Assembly (NCBI GenBank): GCA_964459445.1
Contig: CAYWMP010000007.1
Coordinates: forward strand, 1-64,000
Source of the DNA: CAYWMP01 sp964459445
GTDB taxonomy: Bacteria; Desulfobacterota; DSM-4660; Desulfatiglandales; HGW-15
Direction: 5' to 3'
Length of the DNA: 64,000 nucleotides
Of the stretch, positions 17,020-24,242 are shown one piece after another; within the stretch, counting starts at the first letter, position 1, and the number at the start of each line of letters is the position of its first letter. Made by a program: the position numbers and the translations under genes. Under the pieces are notes generated by a model, which was given only the letters and a program-made list of their open reading frames with translations, made no database searches and was not told where the DNA came from.

Positions 17020-18066
17020 TCATTTGGCATCAGAAGTCGATAAGGGAACGAGATCCTCTATTGGGAATCTCGATCTGACATCTATTGCCATATCAGCCTT
17101 TTCTCCGTGAATCAGACGGTGGTACCCTGCCACTGCAATCATCGCGCCATTGTCGGTGCAATAGGCCGGCCTGGGAAAATAGACCTGGAGGTTGTGCTCT
17201 GAAGCCTTTTTTTCAAATCGTTCTCTTAGTGTTCGATTGCAGGCAACCCCTCCTGCGACGAGAATAGACCGGCTCTCCGTCCTTTCCCTTGCCCTCATAG
17301 CCTTTTCAACAAGCACATCGAAGACGGCCTCCTGAAAGGAGGCGGCAATATCGGCCATTTTTATCTCTTCATGATGCCTTTTGTCTTCTTGCCATTTCTT
17401 GACGTACAGTGATACAGCAGTTTTAAGGCCGCTGAAACTGAAATCAAGGGAATCGGACCCCAAGTAGGCACGCGGAAAGTTAATCTTCTCTCCTTCCCCC
17501 GATCCTGAGAGTTTTTCGATGACGACGCCACCCGGGTAGCCCAGGCCCAGGATCTTGGCAACTTTATCGAATGCCTCTCCTGCGGCATCGTCCAGGGTCT
17601 GACCAAGTTGAATATAATCTCCGAACCCCCGCACATGATAGAGCGACGTATGACCGCCCGACACCGTCAGGGCGATAAAAGGGAATTCAGGAGGGCTTTC
17701 TTCCAGGAAAATGGACAGGATGTGTCCCTCCAAATGATTGATCGCCGCCAAAGGGATCCGGTGGGCATAGGAAAGGCCTTTGGCATAATAAAGCCCCACA
17801 AGCAAAGAGCCGATGAGCCCCGGCCCCACCGTAATGGCCATACCATCCAAATCCGTCAATTCAATATGGGCATCCGAAAGCGCTTGTTCAACCACCGGCA
17901 CGATGTTTCTGACATGTTCCCGCGAGGCGAGTTCAGGCACCACCCCGCCATAGGGATGATGCAGGTTTATCTGGGATTGAACGACATTCGACATCGGACG
18001 GCATCCATCACCGACCACGGCGGCCGATGTATCGTCACAGGATGTATCTATACCAAGAATATTCAT
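17020..18066 (-). CDS. tsaD: tRNA N6-threonylcarbamoyladenosine transferase
   Basis: Transfers the threonylcarbamoyl group to A37 of ANN-decoding tRNAs, together with TsaB and TsaE (the latter encoded at 19888-20508). 348 aa, normal length. N-terminal ILGIDTSCDDTSAAVV (residues 3-18), the metal-binding NHLEGH near 110, SGGHTSLYHV near 136, the family signature LGYPGGVVIEKLSG near 178 and VAGGVACNRTLRE near 272. It is the last gene of the run from acpS; a 42-base gap separates it from the ComEA-like gene. Confidence 0.96.
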   Translation of the reverse strand: MNILGIDTSCDDTSAAVVGDGCRPMSNVVQSQINLHHPYGGVVPELASREHVRNIVPVVEQALSDAHIELTDLDGMAITVGPGLIGSLLVGLYYAKGLSYAHRIPLAAINHLEGHILSIFLEESPPEFPFIALTVSGGHTSLYHVRGFGDYIQLGQTLDDAAGEAFDKVAKILGLGYPGGVVIEKLSGSGEGEKINFPRAYLGSDSLDFSFSGLKTAVSLYVKKWQEDKRHHEEIKMADIAASFQEAVFDVLVEKAMRARERTESRSILVAGGVACNRTLRERFEKKASEHNLQVYFPRPAYCTDNGAMIAVAGYHRLIHGEKADMAIDVRSRFPIEDLVPLSTSDAK

Positions 18067-18108
18067 GGGCTATCCCGTCAAATATCCTACACCCTTGTCA
18101 TCATCTTT

Positions 18109-18666
18109 TTATAGCACGACATAGGGCTTAATCTTTTCGTAGACCCGGAGTCCTATTCCGGGGATTCCCCTTATTTCATCCAAACTCCTGAACCCTCCTC
18201 TTTTAGCCCTCTCTTTTACAAGGGCCGCTGCTAGGGCCGGTCCAATTCCCGGAACAGCAGTGAAACCCTCCGCGGATTCCTGGTTAAGTGAAATGGGTAG
18301 GGCAAGCGTCAATTTTTTGAAACCAGACATGGCTTCCCGATCAATATTAAAGCCACCCCCCTCAAATTGCAGGATCACCTTTGTGCCGGTTGGAAAGGTA
18401 TATTCCTTTAGCGCGGCCATAAGGGGTGCAGCCACTCTCAAGCCGCCTGCTGTATGAATAATTTGCATTAAGCCGGGATCTTGGCAAAATGCGTATACCC
18501 CCGGGCGAACCACACCCCCCTCGATTTGAACAAAGGAATACCTGTCACAGGACAATATGGTTGGCGTTGGTTCCCTGATGATGGTTTTTACGGGGTATAG
18601 TGAAAGGATGAGGAGGAGCAGAACCAGAGATCCTGTTGTCCTATCATTCTTCTCCAACTTGGTCAT
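18109..18666 (-). CDS. ComEA-like helix-hairpin-helix protein
   Basis: Likely membrane-anchored DNA-binding protein (185 aa). An N-terminal membrane segment at about residues 11-28 (GSLVLLLLILSLYPV) is followed by an SLBB-type region (EGGVVRPGVYAFCQDPGLMQ, then HTAGGL) and two C-terminal helix-hairpin-helix motifs (GFTAVPGIGPALAAALVKER and GFRSLDEIRGIPGIGLRVYE). This is the ComEA layout used for DNA uptake in transformable bacteria; no other competence gene is in the window, so that role is unproven. ATG 18666 is preferred to upstream TTG 18678. It overlaps lysC by 23 bases. Confidence 0.8.
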   Translation of the reverse strand: MTKLEKNDRTTGSLVLLLLILSLYPVKTIIREPTPTILSCDRYSFVQIEGGVVRPGVYAFCQDPGLMQIIHTAGGLRVAAPLMAALKEYTFPTGTKVILQFEGGGFNIDREAMSGFKKLTLALPISLNQESAEGFTAVPGIGPALAAALVKERAKRGGFRSLDEIRGIPGIGLRVYEKIKPYVVL

Positions 18667-19876
18667 CTTCAAAACCAAAGGCTTTATGGAGCACTCTAAC
18701 AGCCAGCTCGGTGTATTTTTCTTCGATGACGACGGATACCTTGATCTCCGATGTGCTGATCATCATGATGTTAATATTTTCGTCGGAAAGAACCCGAAAC
18801 ATCTTCTGGGCGATGCCCGCGTGTGTTCTCATTCCTACGCCCACAATGGAGACCTTGGCGATATCCTCATCGCCGAGGACCTTTTCTGCGCCGATGTTGC
18901 TAGCTACGTCACTCACCAATTTCATGGTTTTATAGAAGTCTGGTTTGGGTACCGTAAAAGTAAGGTCGGTATTATCGTTTTCGCTGGTATTTTGGACGAT
19001 CATGTCAACAACAATACCGGCCTCGAACACGGGTTCAAATATATCGGCCGCGACTCCGGGCTTGTCGGGGACCTGCCTTATGGTTATCCTGGCCTCATTT
19101 TTGTTATAGGCAACGCCCGAGACTGTAACCTTTTCCATATCTTTTGTTTCTGCTACGACCATGGTACCCCTTTCCTTTGAGAAGGTTGATCTGACATGGA
19201 TGGGTACATTGTATTTCTTGGCGAACCCAACCGATCTGATCTCCAATACCTTGGCGCCCATGCTTGCCATCTCAAGCATCTCATCATAGGAAATATAATC
19301 CATTTTTTTGGCTTTGGTGCACACATTGGGATCAGTAGTAAACACGCCTTCCACGTCGGTGAATATTTCACATACATCAGCGTTCAGGGAGGCCGCAACG
19401 GCAACAGCCGTGGTGTCGGACCCGCCGCGACCCAGGGTGGTGATATTGCCATCTTCATCCAGCCCTTGAAAACCCGCGACCGTCACAATCCGTCCATCAT
19501 CAAGCTCCTTGGTAATCCTCACCGTGTCGATCTCGTGAATCCTGGCTTTCCCAAAGAGGTGATCCGTATGAATCGGCACCTGAAATCCCAGGAGGGAGCT
19601 GGCGTTGTAACCCATTGATTTCAGGGCCATGGCAAACAACGCCACACTGACTTGTTCTCCGGTAGCCATCAACACATCCATTTCTCTGGCATCAGGATCT
19701 TCAGTCATTTCATGGGCCAGTTGGATCAGCCCGTCCGTTTGGCCGGCCATGGCAGAGAGGACCACCACCATCCGGTTGCCCTGGTCGTGGTATTCAATGA
19801 CCCTTTCGGCAACATCCCTTATTCTCTCGATGCTTCCGACGGAGGTCCCGCCATATTTCTGAACAATGAGTGCCAT
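18644..19876 (-). CDS. lysC: Aspartate kinase
   Basis: Phosphorylates aspartate, the first step of lysine, threonine and methionine synthesis. 410 aa, the length of single-function alpha-type enzymes. N-terminal VQKYGGTSVGS (residues 5-15), GRGGSDTTAVAVAASLNADV near 169 and FTTDPNVCTKAKKMDYISYD near 200. Two ACT domains follow from about residue 265 to the end (for example VSIVGVGMRTHAGIAQKMF), the usual site of lysine/threonine feedback. The start is ATG 19876, 11 bases after tsaE. Confidence 0.96.
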   Translation of the reverse strand: MALIVQKYGGTSVGSIERIRDVAERVIEYHDQGNRMVVVLSAMAGQTDGLIQLAHEMTEDPDAREMDVLMATGEQVSVALFAMALKSMGYNASSLLGFQVPIHTDHLFGKARIHEIDTVRITKELDDGRIVTVAGFQGLDEDGNITTLGRGGSDTTAVAVAASLNADVCEIFTDVEGVFTTDPNVCTKAKKMDYISYDEMLEMASMGAKVLEIRSVGFAKKYNVPIHVRSTFSKERGTMVVAETKDMEKVTVSGVAYNKNEARITIRQVPDKPGVAADIFEPVFEAGIVVDMIVQNTSENDNTDLTFTVPKPDFYKTMKLVSDVASNIGAEKVLGDEDIAKVSIVGVGMRTHAGIAQKMFRVLSDENINIMMISTSEIKVSVVIEEKYTELAVRVLHKAFGFEDDQVGEE

Positions 19877-19887
19877 GACTATTCACT

Positions 19888-20508
19888 TTACCTCGCTTGT
19901 TTAAGTTTTGCCATCAATTCAACCGCCCTGGAATGATGACCGGAAAAAACAATCCTGCGTCTTTGATCATCGATGATAGTAAATTGAACCTTTAGGGCCT
20001 GTTCGGGTAAAATCTCTGGCCACCGATCCGCCCATTCCATGGCAACCACATCGTCGCTATAGAGGTATTCCTCAAGCCCAGCCGAAATAAATTCGGACAG
20101 GTCCTCCAACCGGTAAATGTCTATATGAAAAAGGGTATGTTCCCCATCATATTCATTTACCAGGGCAAAGGATGGGCTCGTTATGATCGTTTTTCCATCG
20201 ACCCCAAGACCGAGGGCAAGGCCTTTGGTGAACCAGGTCTTCCCGCTTCCAAGCTCACCCACCAGGGCTATGATGTCACCCGCCATGAGAAGCGCGCCGA
20301 GGTGCTTCCCAATTTTAATGGTTTCCTGATCAGAATCGCTTTGAAGCGTCAGGCTTTTTTTTTCAGCACACAAGGGGTCTAATGGGCCTATCTCTTCTTC
20401 ATTTGAAAGTATTTGATGCTGACCGTTAAAGACAGAGGAATAGGCCCTCTTACAAAGGATGACAAAAATCCTCGTGGAGAGGAGGTGTTTCCAATGGCCA
20501 ATCCCCAT
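19888..20508 (-). CDS. tsaE: tRNA threonylcarbamoyladenosine biosynthesis ATPase
   Basis: P-loop ATPase that partners TsaB and TsaD in t6A formation. Walker A GELGSGKTWFTKGLALGLG is near residues 84-102, SPSFALVNEY near 112, and the family-typical DIYRLEDLSEF near 127 and VVAMEWADRWPE near 153. The family core begins only near residue 50. The ATG at 20508 lies inside the 3' end of the nnr gene (59-base overlap), so the true start may be further in, for example a TTG near 20409. The catalytic part is complete. Confidence 0.9.
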   Translation of the reverse strand: MGIGHWKHLLSTRIFVILCKRAYSSVFNGQHQILSNEEEIGPLDPLCAEKKSLTLQSDSDQETIKIGKHLGALLMAGDIIALVGELGSGKTWFTKGLALGLGVDGKTIITSPSFALVNEYDGEHTLFHIDIYRLEDLSEFISAGLEEYLYSDDVVAMEWADRWPEILPEQALKVQFTIIDDQRRRIVFSGHHSRAVELMAKLKQAR

Positions 20509-22054
20509 CGGCCAAGTTCTCTTTGAGCCCCGGTAGGACGTCCAACAGCTCGCTGGCCATTATGCCGCATTGCCCCATGTCCTCTGCGAGAAAATCGGCT
20601 GCCATACCATGCATATAGACGCCTGCAAGAGCCGCCTTATCCGGCGTCCATCCCCGGGCCAAAAAACCACCGATCAGACCGGTCAGGACATCTCCGGATC
20701 CCCCGCTTGAAAGGGCCGGATTTCCCGTTGGGTTAATATATAGGGAACCGGCGGGATCGGCTATCAGGGTTCGGGCACCTTTTAAAACCAGGAAACACTT
20801 GTGCCTTTCCACAAACTCCAATGCAGCGCCAACGCGGTCGGCCTGAAGGTTGGCACTCTTTAGTCCGGTCAATCTTGCCATTTCTCCCGGGTGCGGCGTA
20901 AGAATGGTTCTATCACAGGATTTATTCAGTACACTCAAGGCGCCTGAGAGGGCATTCAGTCCGTCCGCATCAATCACCATGGGTAAATCGCAATTTTCAA
21001 CCAAGCGCCTGACCAGTGTAACGGTTTCATCATTGGTGGAAAGTCCCGGGCCGAGAGCAACAGCCGTTTTGCCCTCCATGAGCGCCTTGATGCGACCTTC
21101 GGCCTCAACCGAAAGGCTCCCGTCCTCTGTTGCGGGCAGGGGCTCTGTCATCGCCTCTGTCAACTTTGCTTCGAGAATGGTGTTCAGATTTTCCGGAACC
21201 CCGAGTGTGACCAGCCCGGCGCCTGCCCGCAGCGCACCAAGGGCTGTCAAGGCCGCGGCCCCTGTCTTACCGGTAGACCCTGCGAGAATCAGGAGATGTC
21301 CACGGTTGCCCTTATGGATGTCCTGTTTATCTCCACGAAAGAGATAGTCGAAATCGACGGGCTCAGTCAAATGGTATTGTGCCGGAACCTTGGCAATCGC
21401 TTCATCCGTGATGCCGATATCGATCCTTGCCAGTCTTCCGACATAATCATAGCCGGGATAAATGACCTGCCCCACCTTGGGAAATCCGAAAGTGACAGTT
21501 AGATCCGCCTTCACAGCCACCCCCATGATCTGTCCCGTGTCTGCATTCAACCCTGAGGGTATGTCAATGGCCATGATCGGCTTAGCCGACCCGTTTATGG
21601 CTTCGATGACCTCTCCGAAGAAATCCCGGACAGGAGAGTTCAAACCGGTGCCGATAATGCCGTCAATGAGAAAATCACAGCCTCCCACAAGGTCCATTAC
21701 CCTCTCAAAGGATTTTTTGTCAGGGGTCTCAAGGACATCGATGGCCATGTTCCGAATGATGTCGAGATTAATCAGTGCTTCACCCGTGATCAAGTTCATT
21801 TTGGAGAGGACGATAACCGTGACCTTTAAACCCTTTTGGTGCAGATATCTGGCCATGACATATCCGTCCCCTCCGTTGTTGCCCCGGCCACAAAGGATGA
21901 GGATCTGGGAATTCGGGGGCGGATTGAAATGCTCTAAAAAAATCCTCGTTGCCCCTCTGGCGGCGTTTTCCATGAGAACAACTCCGGAGATTCCCGATTC
22001 ATGAATGCTCACCCGATCCATCTCTTGCATTTCAGAGGCTTTAACCAGTCTCAT
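20450..22054 (-). CDS. nnr: Bifunctional NAD(P)HX epimerase/dehydratase
   Basis: Repairs damaged NAD(P)H hydrates. Fusion of two domains in 534 aa. The N-terminal YjeF_N epimerase spans about 1-225, with GRGNNGGDGYVMARYLHQKG near 57 and DGIIGTGLNSPVRDFFGE near 133. The C-terminal ribokinase-like dehydratase spans about 230-515, with LTPHPGEMARLTG near 389 and NPALSSGGSGDVLTGLIGGF near 456. The fused arrangement is common in bacteria. The start overlaps the acpS stop by 14 bases and the 3' end overlaps tsaE. Confidence 0.95.
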   Translation of the reverse strand: MRLVKASEMQEMDRVSIHESGISGVVLMENAARGATRIFLEHFNPPPNSQILILCGRGNNGGDGYVMARYLHQKGLKVTVIVLSKMNLITGEALINLDIIRNMAIDVLETPDKKSFERVMDLVGGCDFLIDGIIGTGLNSPVRDFFGEVIEAINGSAKPIMAIDIPSGLNADTGQIMGVAVKADLTVTFGFPKVGQVIYPGYDYVGRLARIDIGITDEAIAKVPAQYHLTEPVDFDYLFRGDKQDIHKGNRGHLLILAGSTGKTGAAALTALGALRAGAGLVTLGVPENLNTILEAKLTEAMTEPLPATEDGSLSVEAEGRIKALMEGKTAVALGPGLSTNDETVTLVRRLVENCDLPMVIDADGLNALSGALSVLNKSCDRTILTPHPGEMARLTGLKSANLQADRVGAALEFVERHKCFLVLKGARTLIADPAGSLYINPTGNPALSSGGSGDVLTGLIGGFLARGWTPDKAALAGVYMHGMAADFLAEDMGQCGIMASELLDVLPGLKENLADGDWPLETPPLHEDFCHPL

Positions 22055-22433
22055 CGCCTTGCTCCAGAACGACCATTGCTATGCCGTAGCCTTTCTCATC
22101 GGAAAGACTCAAATGGACATTGATTATATCGTTTTCGTTGCATATTTCCAATGATCGGCCCCATAATCTAATTCCGGGTTTGCCGGTAGGAAAGTGATAT
22201 ACCTCAATATCTCGCCACCTCACACCCCGTCTCATACCCAGCCCTATGGCCTTGGAAAAGGCCTCTTTGGCCGAAAAACGGAGAGCAAAAGAGGACGGGG
22301 GGAAAACCCTTTTGTTGCAGAACAGGGCTTCCTCCTCGGTGAATACCCTTTTAATGAAGCGATCTCCCCAGCGCTTGAGGACTTCCTCCATTCGACTGAT
22401 TTGGACCAGATCAACGCCGATTCCGTAAATCAT
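22041..22433 (-). CDS. acpS: Holo-[acyl-carrier-protein] synthase
   Basis: Attaches 4'-phosphopantetheine from CoA to acyl carrier protein. 130 aa. Diagnostic motifs are IYGIGVDLVQISRMEE (start) with the metal-binding Asp, FALRFSAKEAFSKAIG near 50 and VHLSLSDEKGYGIAMVVLE near the end. ATG 22433 is chosen over a TTG two codons upstream. Its upstream region holds a 7-base palindrome TTCACAT-ATGTGAA (22462-22479). pdxJ lies upstream beyond the scaffold gap. Confidence 0.94.
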   Translation of the reverse strand: MIYGIGVDLVQISRMEEVLKRWGDRFIKRVFTEEEALFCNKRVFPPSSFALRFSAKEAFSKAIGLGMRRGVRWRDIEVYHFPTGKPGIRLWGRSLEICNENDIINVHLSLSDEKGYGIAMVVLEQGDETG

Positions 22434-22461
22434 ATTCAATAGGTTATTTTACACGGGCTGT

Positions 22462-22479
22462 TTCACATCTGTATGTGAA
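22462..22479. promoter_or_regulatory. Operator-like palindrome upstream of acpS
   Basis: TTCACAT-ctgt-ATGTGAA, a perfect 7-base dyad about 30 bases upstream of the acpS start. It resembles a dimeric regulator site, but no regulator is identifiable here and it may be chance or a short hairpin. Confidence 0.3.
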
Positions 22480-22519
22480 GACAGGTGTAGGTTTAGAGGC
22501 TTAGTGCCAATTTTATCCT

Positions 22520-22675
22520 AATTAACTATGCGAAGGCTCAGCTATCTCTTTTCGGGGACAAATCTATAAAGGCAAAAGGCACAGGGCTTAAGGCCTAAGG
22601 TAAATATTTTTTCTTTGTGCTCAAAGCTTGGCGCCTTATGCTTGTTCTTTTTGATCCCCGAGCCCCCACATAGTG
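22520..22675. repeat. Dispersed CTCAGC repeat, copy A
   Basis: Begins around GGCTCAGCTATCTCTTTTCG (22535-22554), has a stretch rich in GGCAAAAGGCACAGGG, and ends TTTTGATCCCCGAGCCCC. The same start and end blocks recur at 34900-35098, and the start block at 26960-27005. Confidence 0.55.
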
Positions 22676-22793
22676 AACTGCTCTATCAAAAAGCTAAAGT
22701 TTTGTAAGTGCAATAGTCAAATCGGCCGACGCTATGGTCGGCCTTGGTTTAACCTTTGTTCGGGTCAAAAAGTGATGAACTCGCAAAAAAGGC

Positions 22794-22848
22794 TTCCTAG
22801 AAATCCTTCACAAGTTCAATCATTTCCCTTACGGCTTTTTCAAACCCC
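22794..22848 (-). pseudogene. Duplicate 3' end of pdxJ at contig edge (assembly artefact)
   Basis: These 55 bases are identical to 22949-23003, on the other side of the N run. They encode the last 17 or so codons and stop of pdxJ. This is best read as the same locus present at both contig ends, not a second gene. Confidence 0.9.
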
Positions 22849-22948
22849 NNNNNNNNNNNNNNNNNNNNNNNNNNNNNNNNNNNNNNNNNNNNNNNNNNNN
22901 NNNNNNNNNNNNNNNNNNNNNNNNNNNNNNNNNNNNNNNNNNNNNNNN
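22849..22948. other. Scaffold gap (100 N)
   Basis: A run of exactly 100 Ns, the conventional length for a gap of unknown size. The 55-base identity of its two flanks means the contigs overlap and the true gap size is probably zero or negative. Confidence 0.98.
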
Positions 22949-22951
22949 TTC

Positions 22952-23671
22952 CTAGAAATCCTTCACAAGTTCAATCATTTCCCTTACGGCTTTTTCAAAC
23001 CCCACGATAACCGCTCTTGCGACGATGCTGTGTCCTATGCTGTACTCCTCCACCTGGGGCAAGGATTTGAAGCGCTTTACATTGAAGTAGTTGAGGCCGT
23101 GACCCGCGCTTATTCCAAGACCGAAATCGACTCCCGCTTCGACGGCTTCGGCAATTCGCTGAAATCGTTCCTCAGACTCAGCCTCTGTGCGGGCCTCGGA
23201 GTAATGTCCGGTATGAAGTTCGACGATGTCGGCTCCGATCTCACGGGATGCCTCCAGTTGAGAGGATTCCGGATCGACAAAGAGGCTGATCTTTATTTCG
23301 TTTCCTTTGAGTTGTCGTACGACCGCTTCGTAGTGATCGGGATTGGCCTTTACATCAAGACCACCCTCCGTGGTGAGCTCTTCTCTCTTCTCCGGTACCA
23401 GGGTGACCAGATCGGGTTTGGTCTTCAGGGCAATGTCTCCCATCTCCTCAACTGCGGCCATTTCCAGGTTGAGCTTGGTTTTGACTGTCTCCCGGAGGAG
23501 GTAAAGGTCCTTGTCTTGGATGTGGCGTCTGTCTTCCCTGAGGTGGCAGATGATGCACTCGGCGCCTGCGAGCTCAGCAATTCCCGCGGCCATCACGGGG
23601 TCCGGTTCATTAATACCCCGGGCCTGGCGGACGGTCGCCACGTGATCAATGTTGACTGCTAAGCGTGCCAT
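22952..23671 (-). CDS. pdxJ: Pyridoxine 5'-phosphate synthase
   Basis: Final step of de novo vitamin B6 synthesis, condensing 1-deoxyxylulose 5-phosphate with 3-amino-2-oxopropyl phosphate. 239 aa, full length despite the gap, which falls just past its stop. N-terminal LAVNIDHVATVRQARGINEP with the catalytic region, GAECIICHLREDRRHIQD near 36, NLEMAAVEEMGDIAL near 70 and the C-terminal GHGLNYFNV near 190 and EYSIGHSIVARAVIVG near 212. The start ATG 23671 follows a strong site (TAGGAGGGATC). Confidence 0.97.
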   Translation of the reverse strand: MARLAVNIDHVATVRQARGINEPDPVMAAGIAELAGAECIICHLREDRRHIQDKDLYLLRETVKTKLNLEMAAVEEMGDIALKTKPDLVTLVPEKREELTTEGGLDVKANPDHYEAVVRQLKGNEIKISLFVDPESSQLEASREIGADIVELHTGHYSEARTEAESEERFQRIAEAVEAGVDFGLGISAGHGLNYFNVKRFKSLPQVEEYSIGHSIVARAVIVGFEKAVREMIELVKDF

Positions 23672-23777
23672 AGGTGATCCCTCCTATATCTGGAGATTGT
23701 TTTATAAATTGAACCGCAATCCAGTTGATCTTTTATAGCCGCCATTCATGACGTTTTTAAATGCCAAAGGCTTTCAG

Positions 23778-24242
23778 CTAGGATCTATCCCCTATCAGGG
23801 CAAGCAACCTTTGCTCTTCCTTTTCCATGACCAGGGCTTCTTTAGAGGATTTTTCGTGATCATAGTGGAGGAGATGCAAAAGGCCGTGAATCAGGAGACG
23901 GGAGACAGACTTTTCAAAATCCTCCTTCAAATTCTCCGATTCCTGAAGAGCGGTATCCACTGAGATAACGATATCCCCGAGCATTTCCGGGTCTACACTA
24001 AGGGCCGCCTCATCCTCGTTGCTGGATTCATCAACTGTCATGGGAAAGGCCAGGACATTGGTAGGCCCTTGTTTACCCAGGTATTTTCCATTCAATTCCG
24101 AGATATGCTCGTCGTCGGTGAAAAGGATGCTCAGTTCCCCATCACGTAAGGCCAAGTCTTCTAAGGCCATTCTCATCTTCCGCCTTATCATCTGATGGCT
24201 TAGCCCCGGAGTCCTCCGCCGAGACCTGATCAGTATATCCAT
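23778..24242 (-). CDS. ybeY: Endoribonuclease YbeY
   Basis: Zn-dependent RNase involved in 16S rRNA 3'-end maturation and ribosome quality control. 154 aa. The diagnostic metal site HGLLHLLHYDHE lies near residue 120, preceded by PTNVLAFPMT near 60 and GDIVISVDTA near 90. ATG 24242 is chosen because AAGG lies just upstream; an upstream ATG at 24260 would add six residues. The 5' end overlaps the 3' end of the 7TM-HD gene by about 100 bases, an unusually long overlap. Confidence 0.94.
   Translation of the reverse strand: MDILIRSRRRTPGLSHQMIRRKMRMALEDLALRDGELSILFTDDEHISELNGKYLGKQGPTNVLAFPMTVDESSNEDEAALSVDPEMLGDIVISVDTALQESENLKEDFEKSVSRLLIHGLLHLLHYDHEKSSKEALVMEKEEQRLLALIGDRS

Larger units (their letters stand above)
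22440..22793. other. Intergenic region between acpS and pdxJ
   Basis: No gene seen. It contains a palindrome at 22462-22479, a copy of the dispersed CTCAGC-type repeat (about 22520-22675, ending TTTTGATCCCCGAGCCCC), and a 7-bp GC-rich hairpin at 22724-22743 (GGCCGAC-GTCGGCC) between the end of pdxJ and acpS. Confidence 0.6.

Noticed and set aside
22794..22848. Real second copy of the pdxJ 3' end
   Set aside because: The identity stops exactly at the contig edges on both sides of a conventional 100-N gap, which is the pattern of an unmerged overlap.
22673..23662. Plus-strand reading frame running through the N gap
   Set aside because: It is antisense to pdxJ and includes the 100-N run; no family text is visible.
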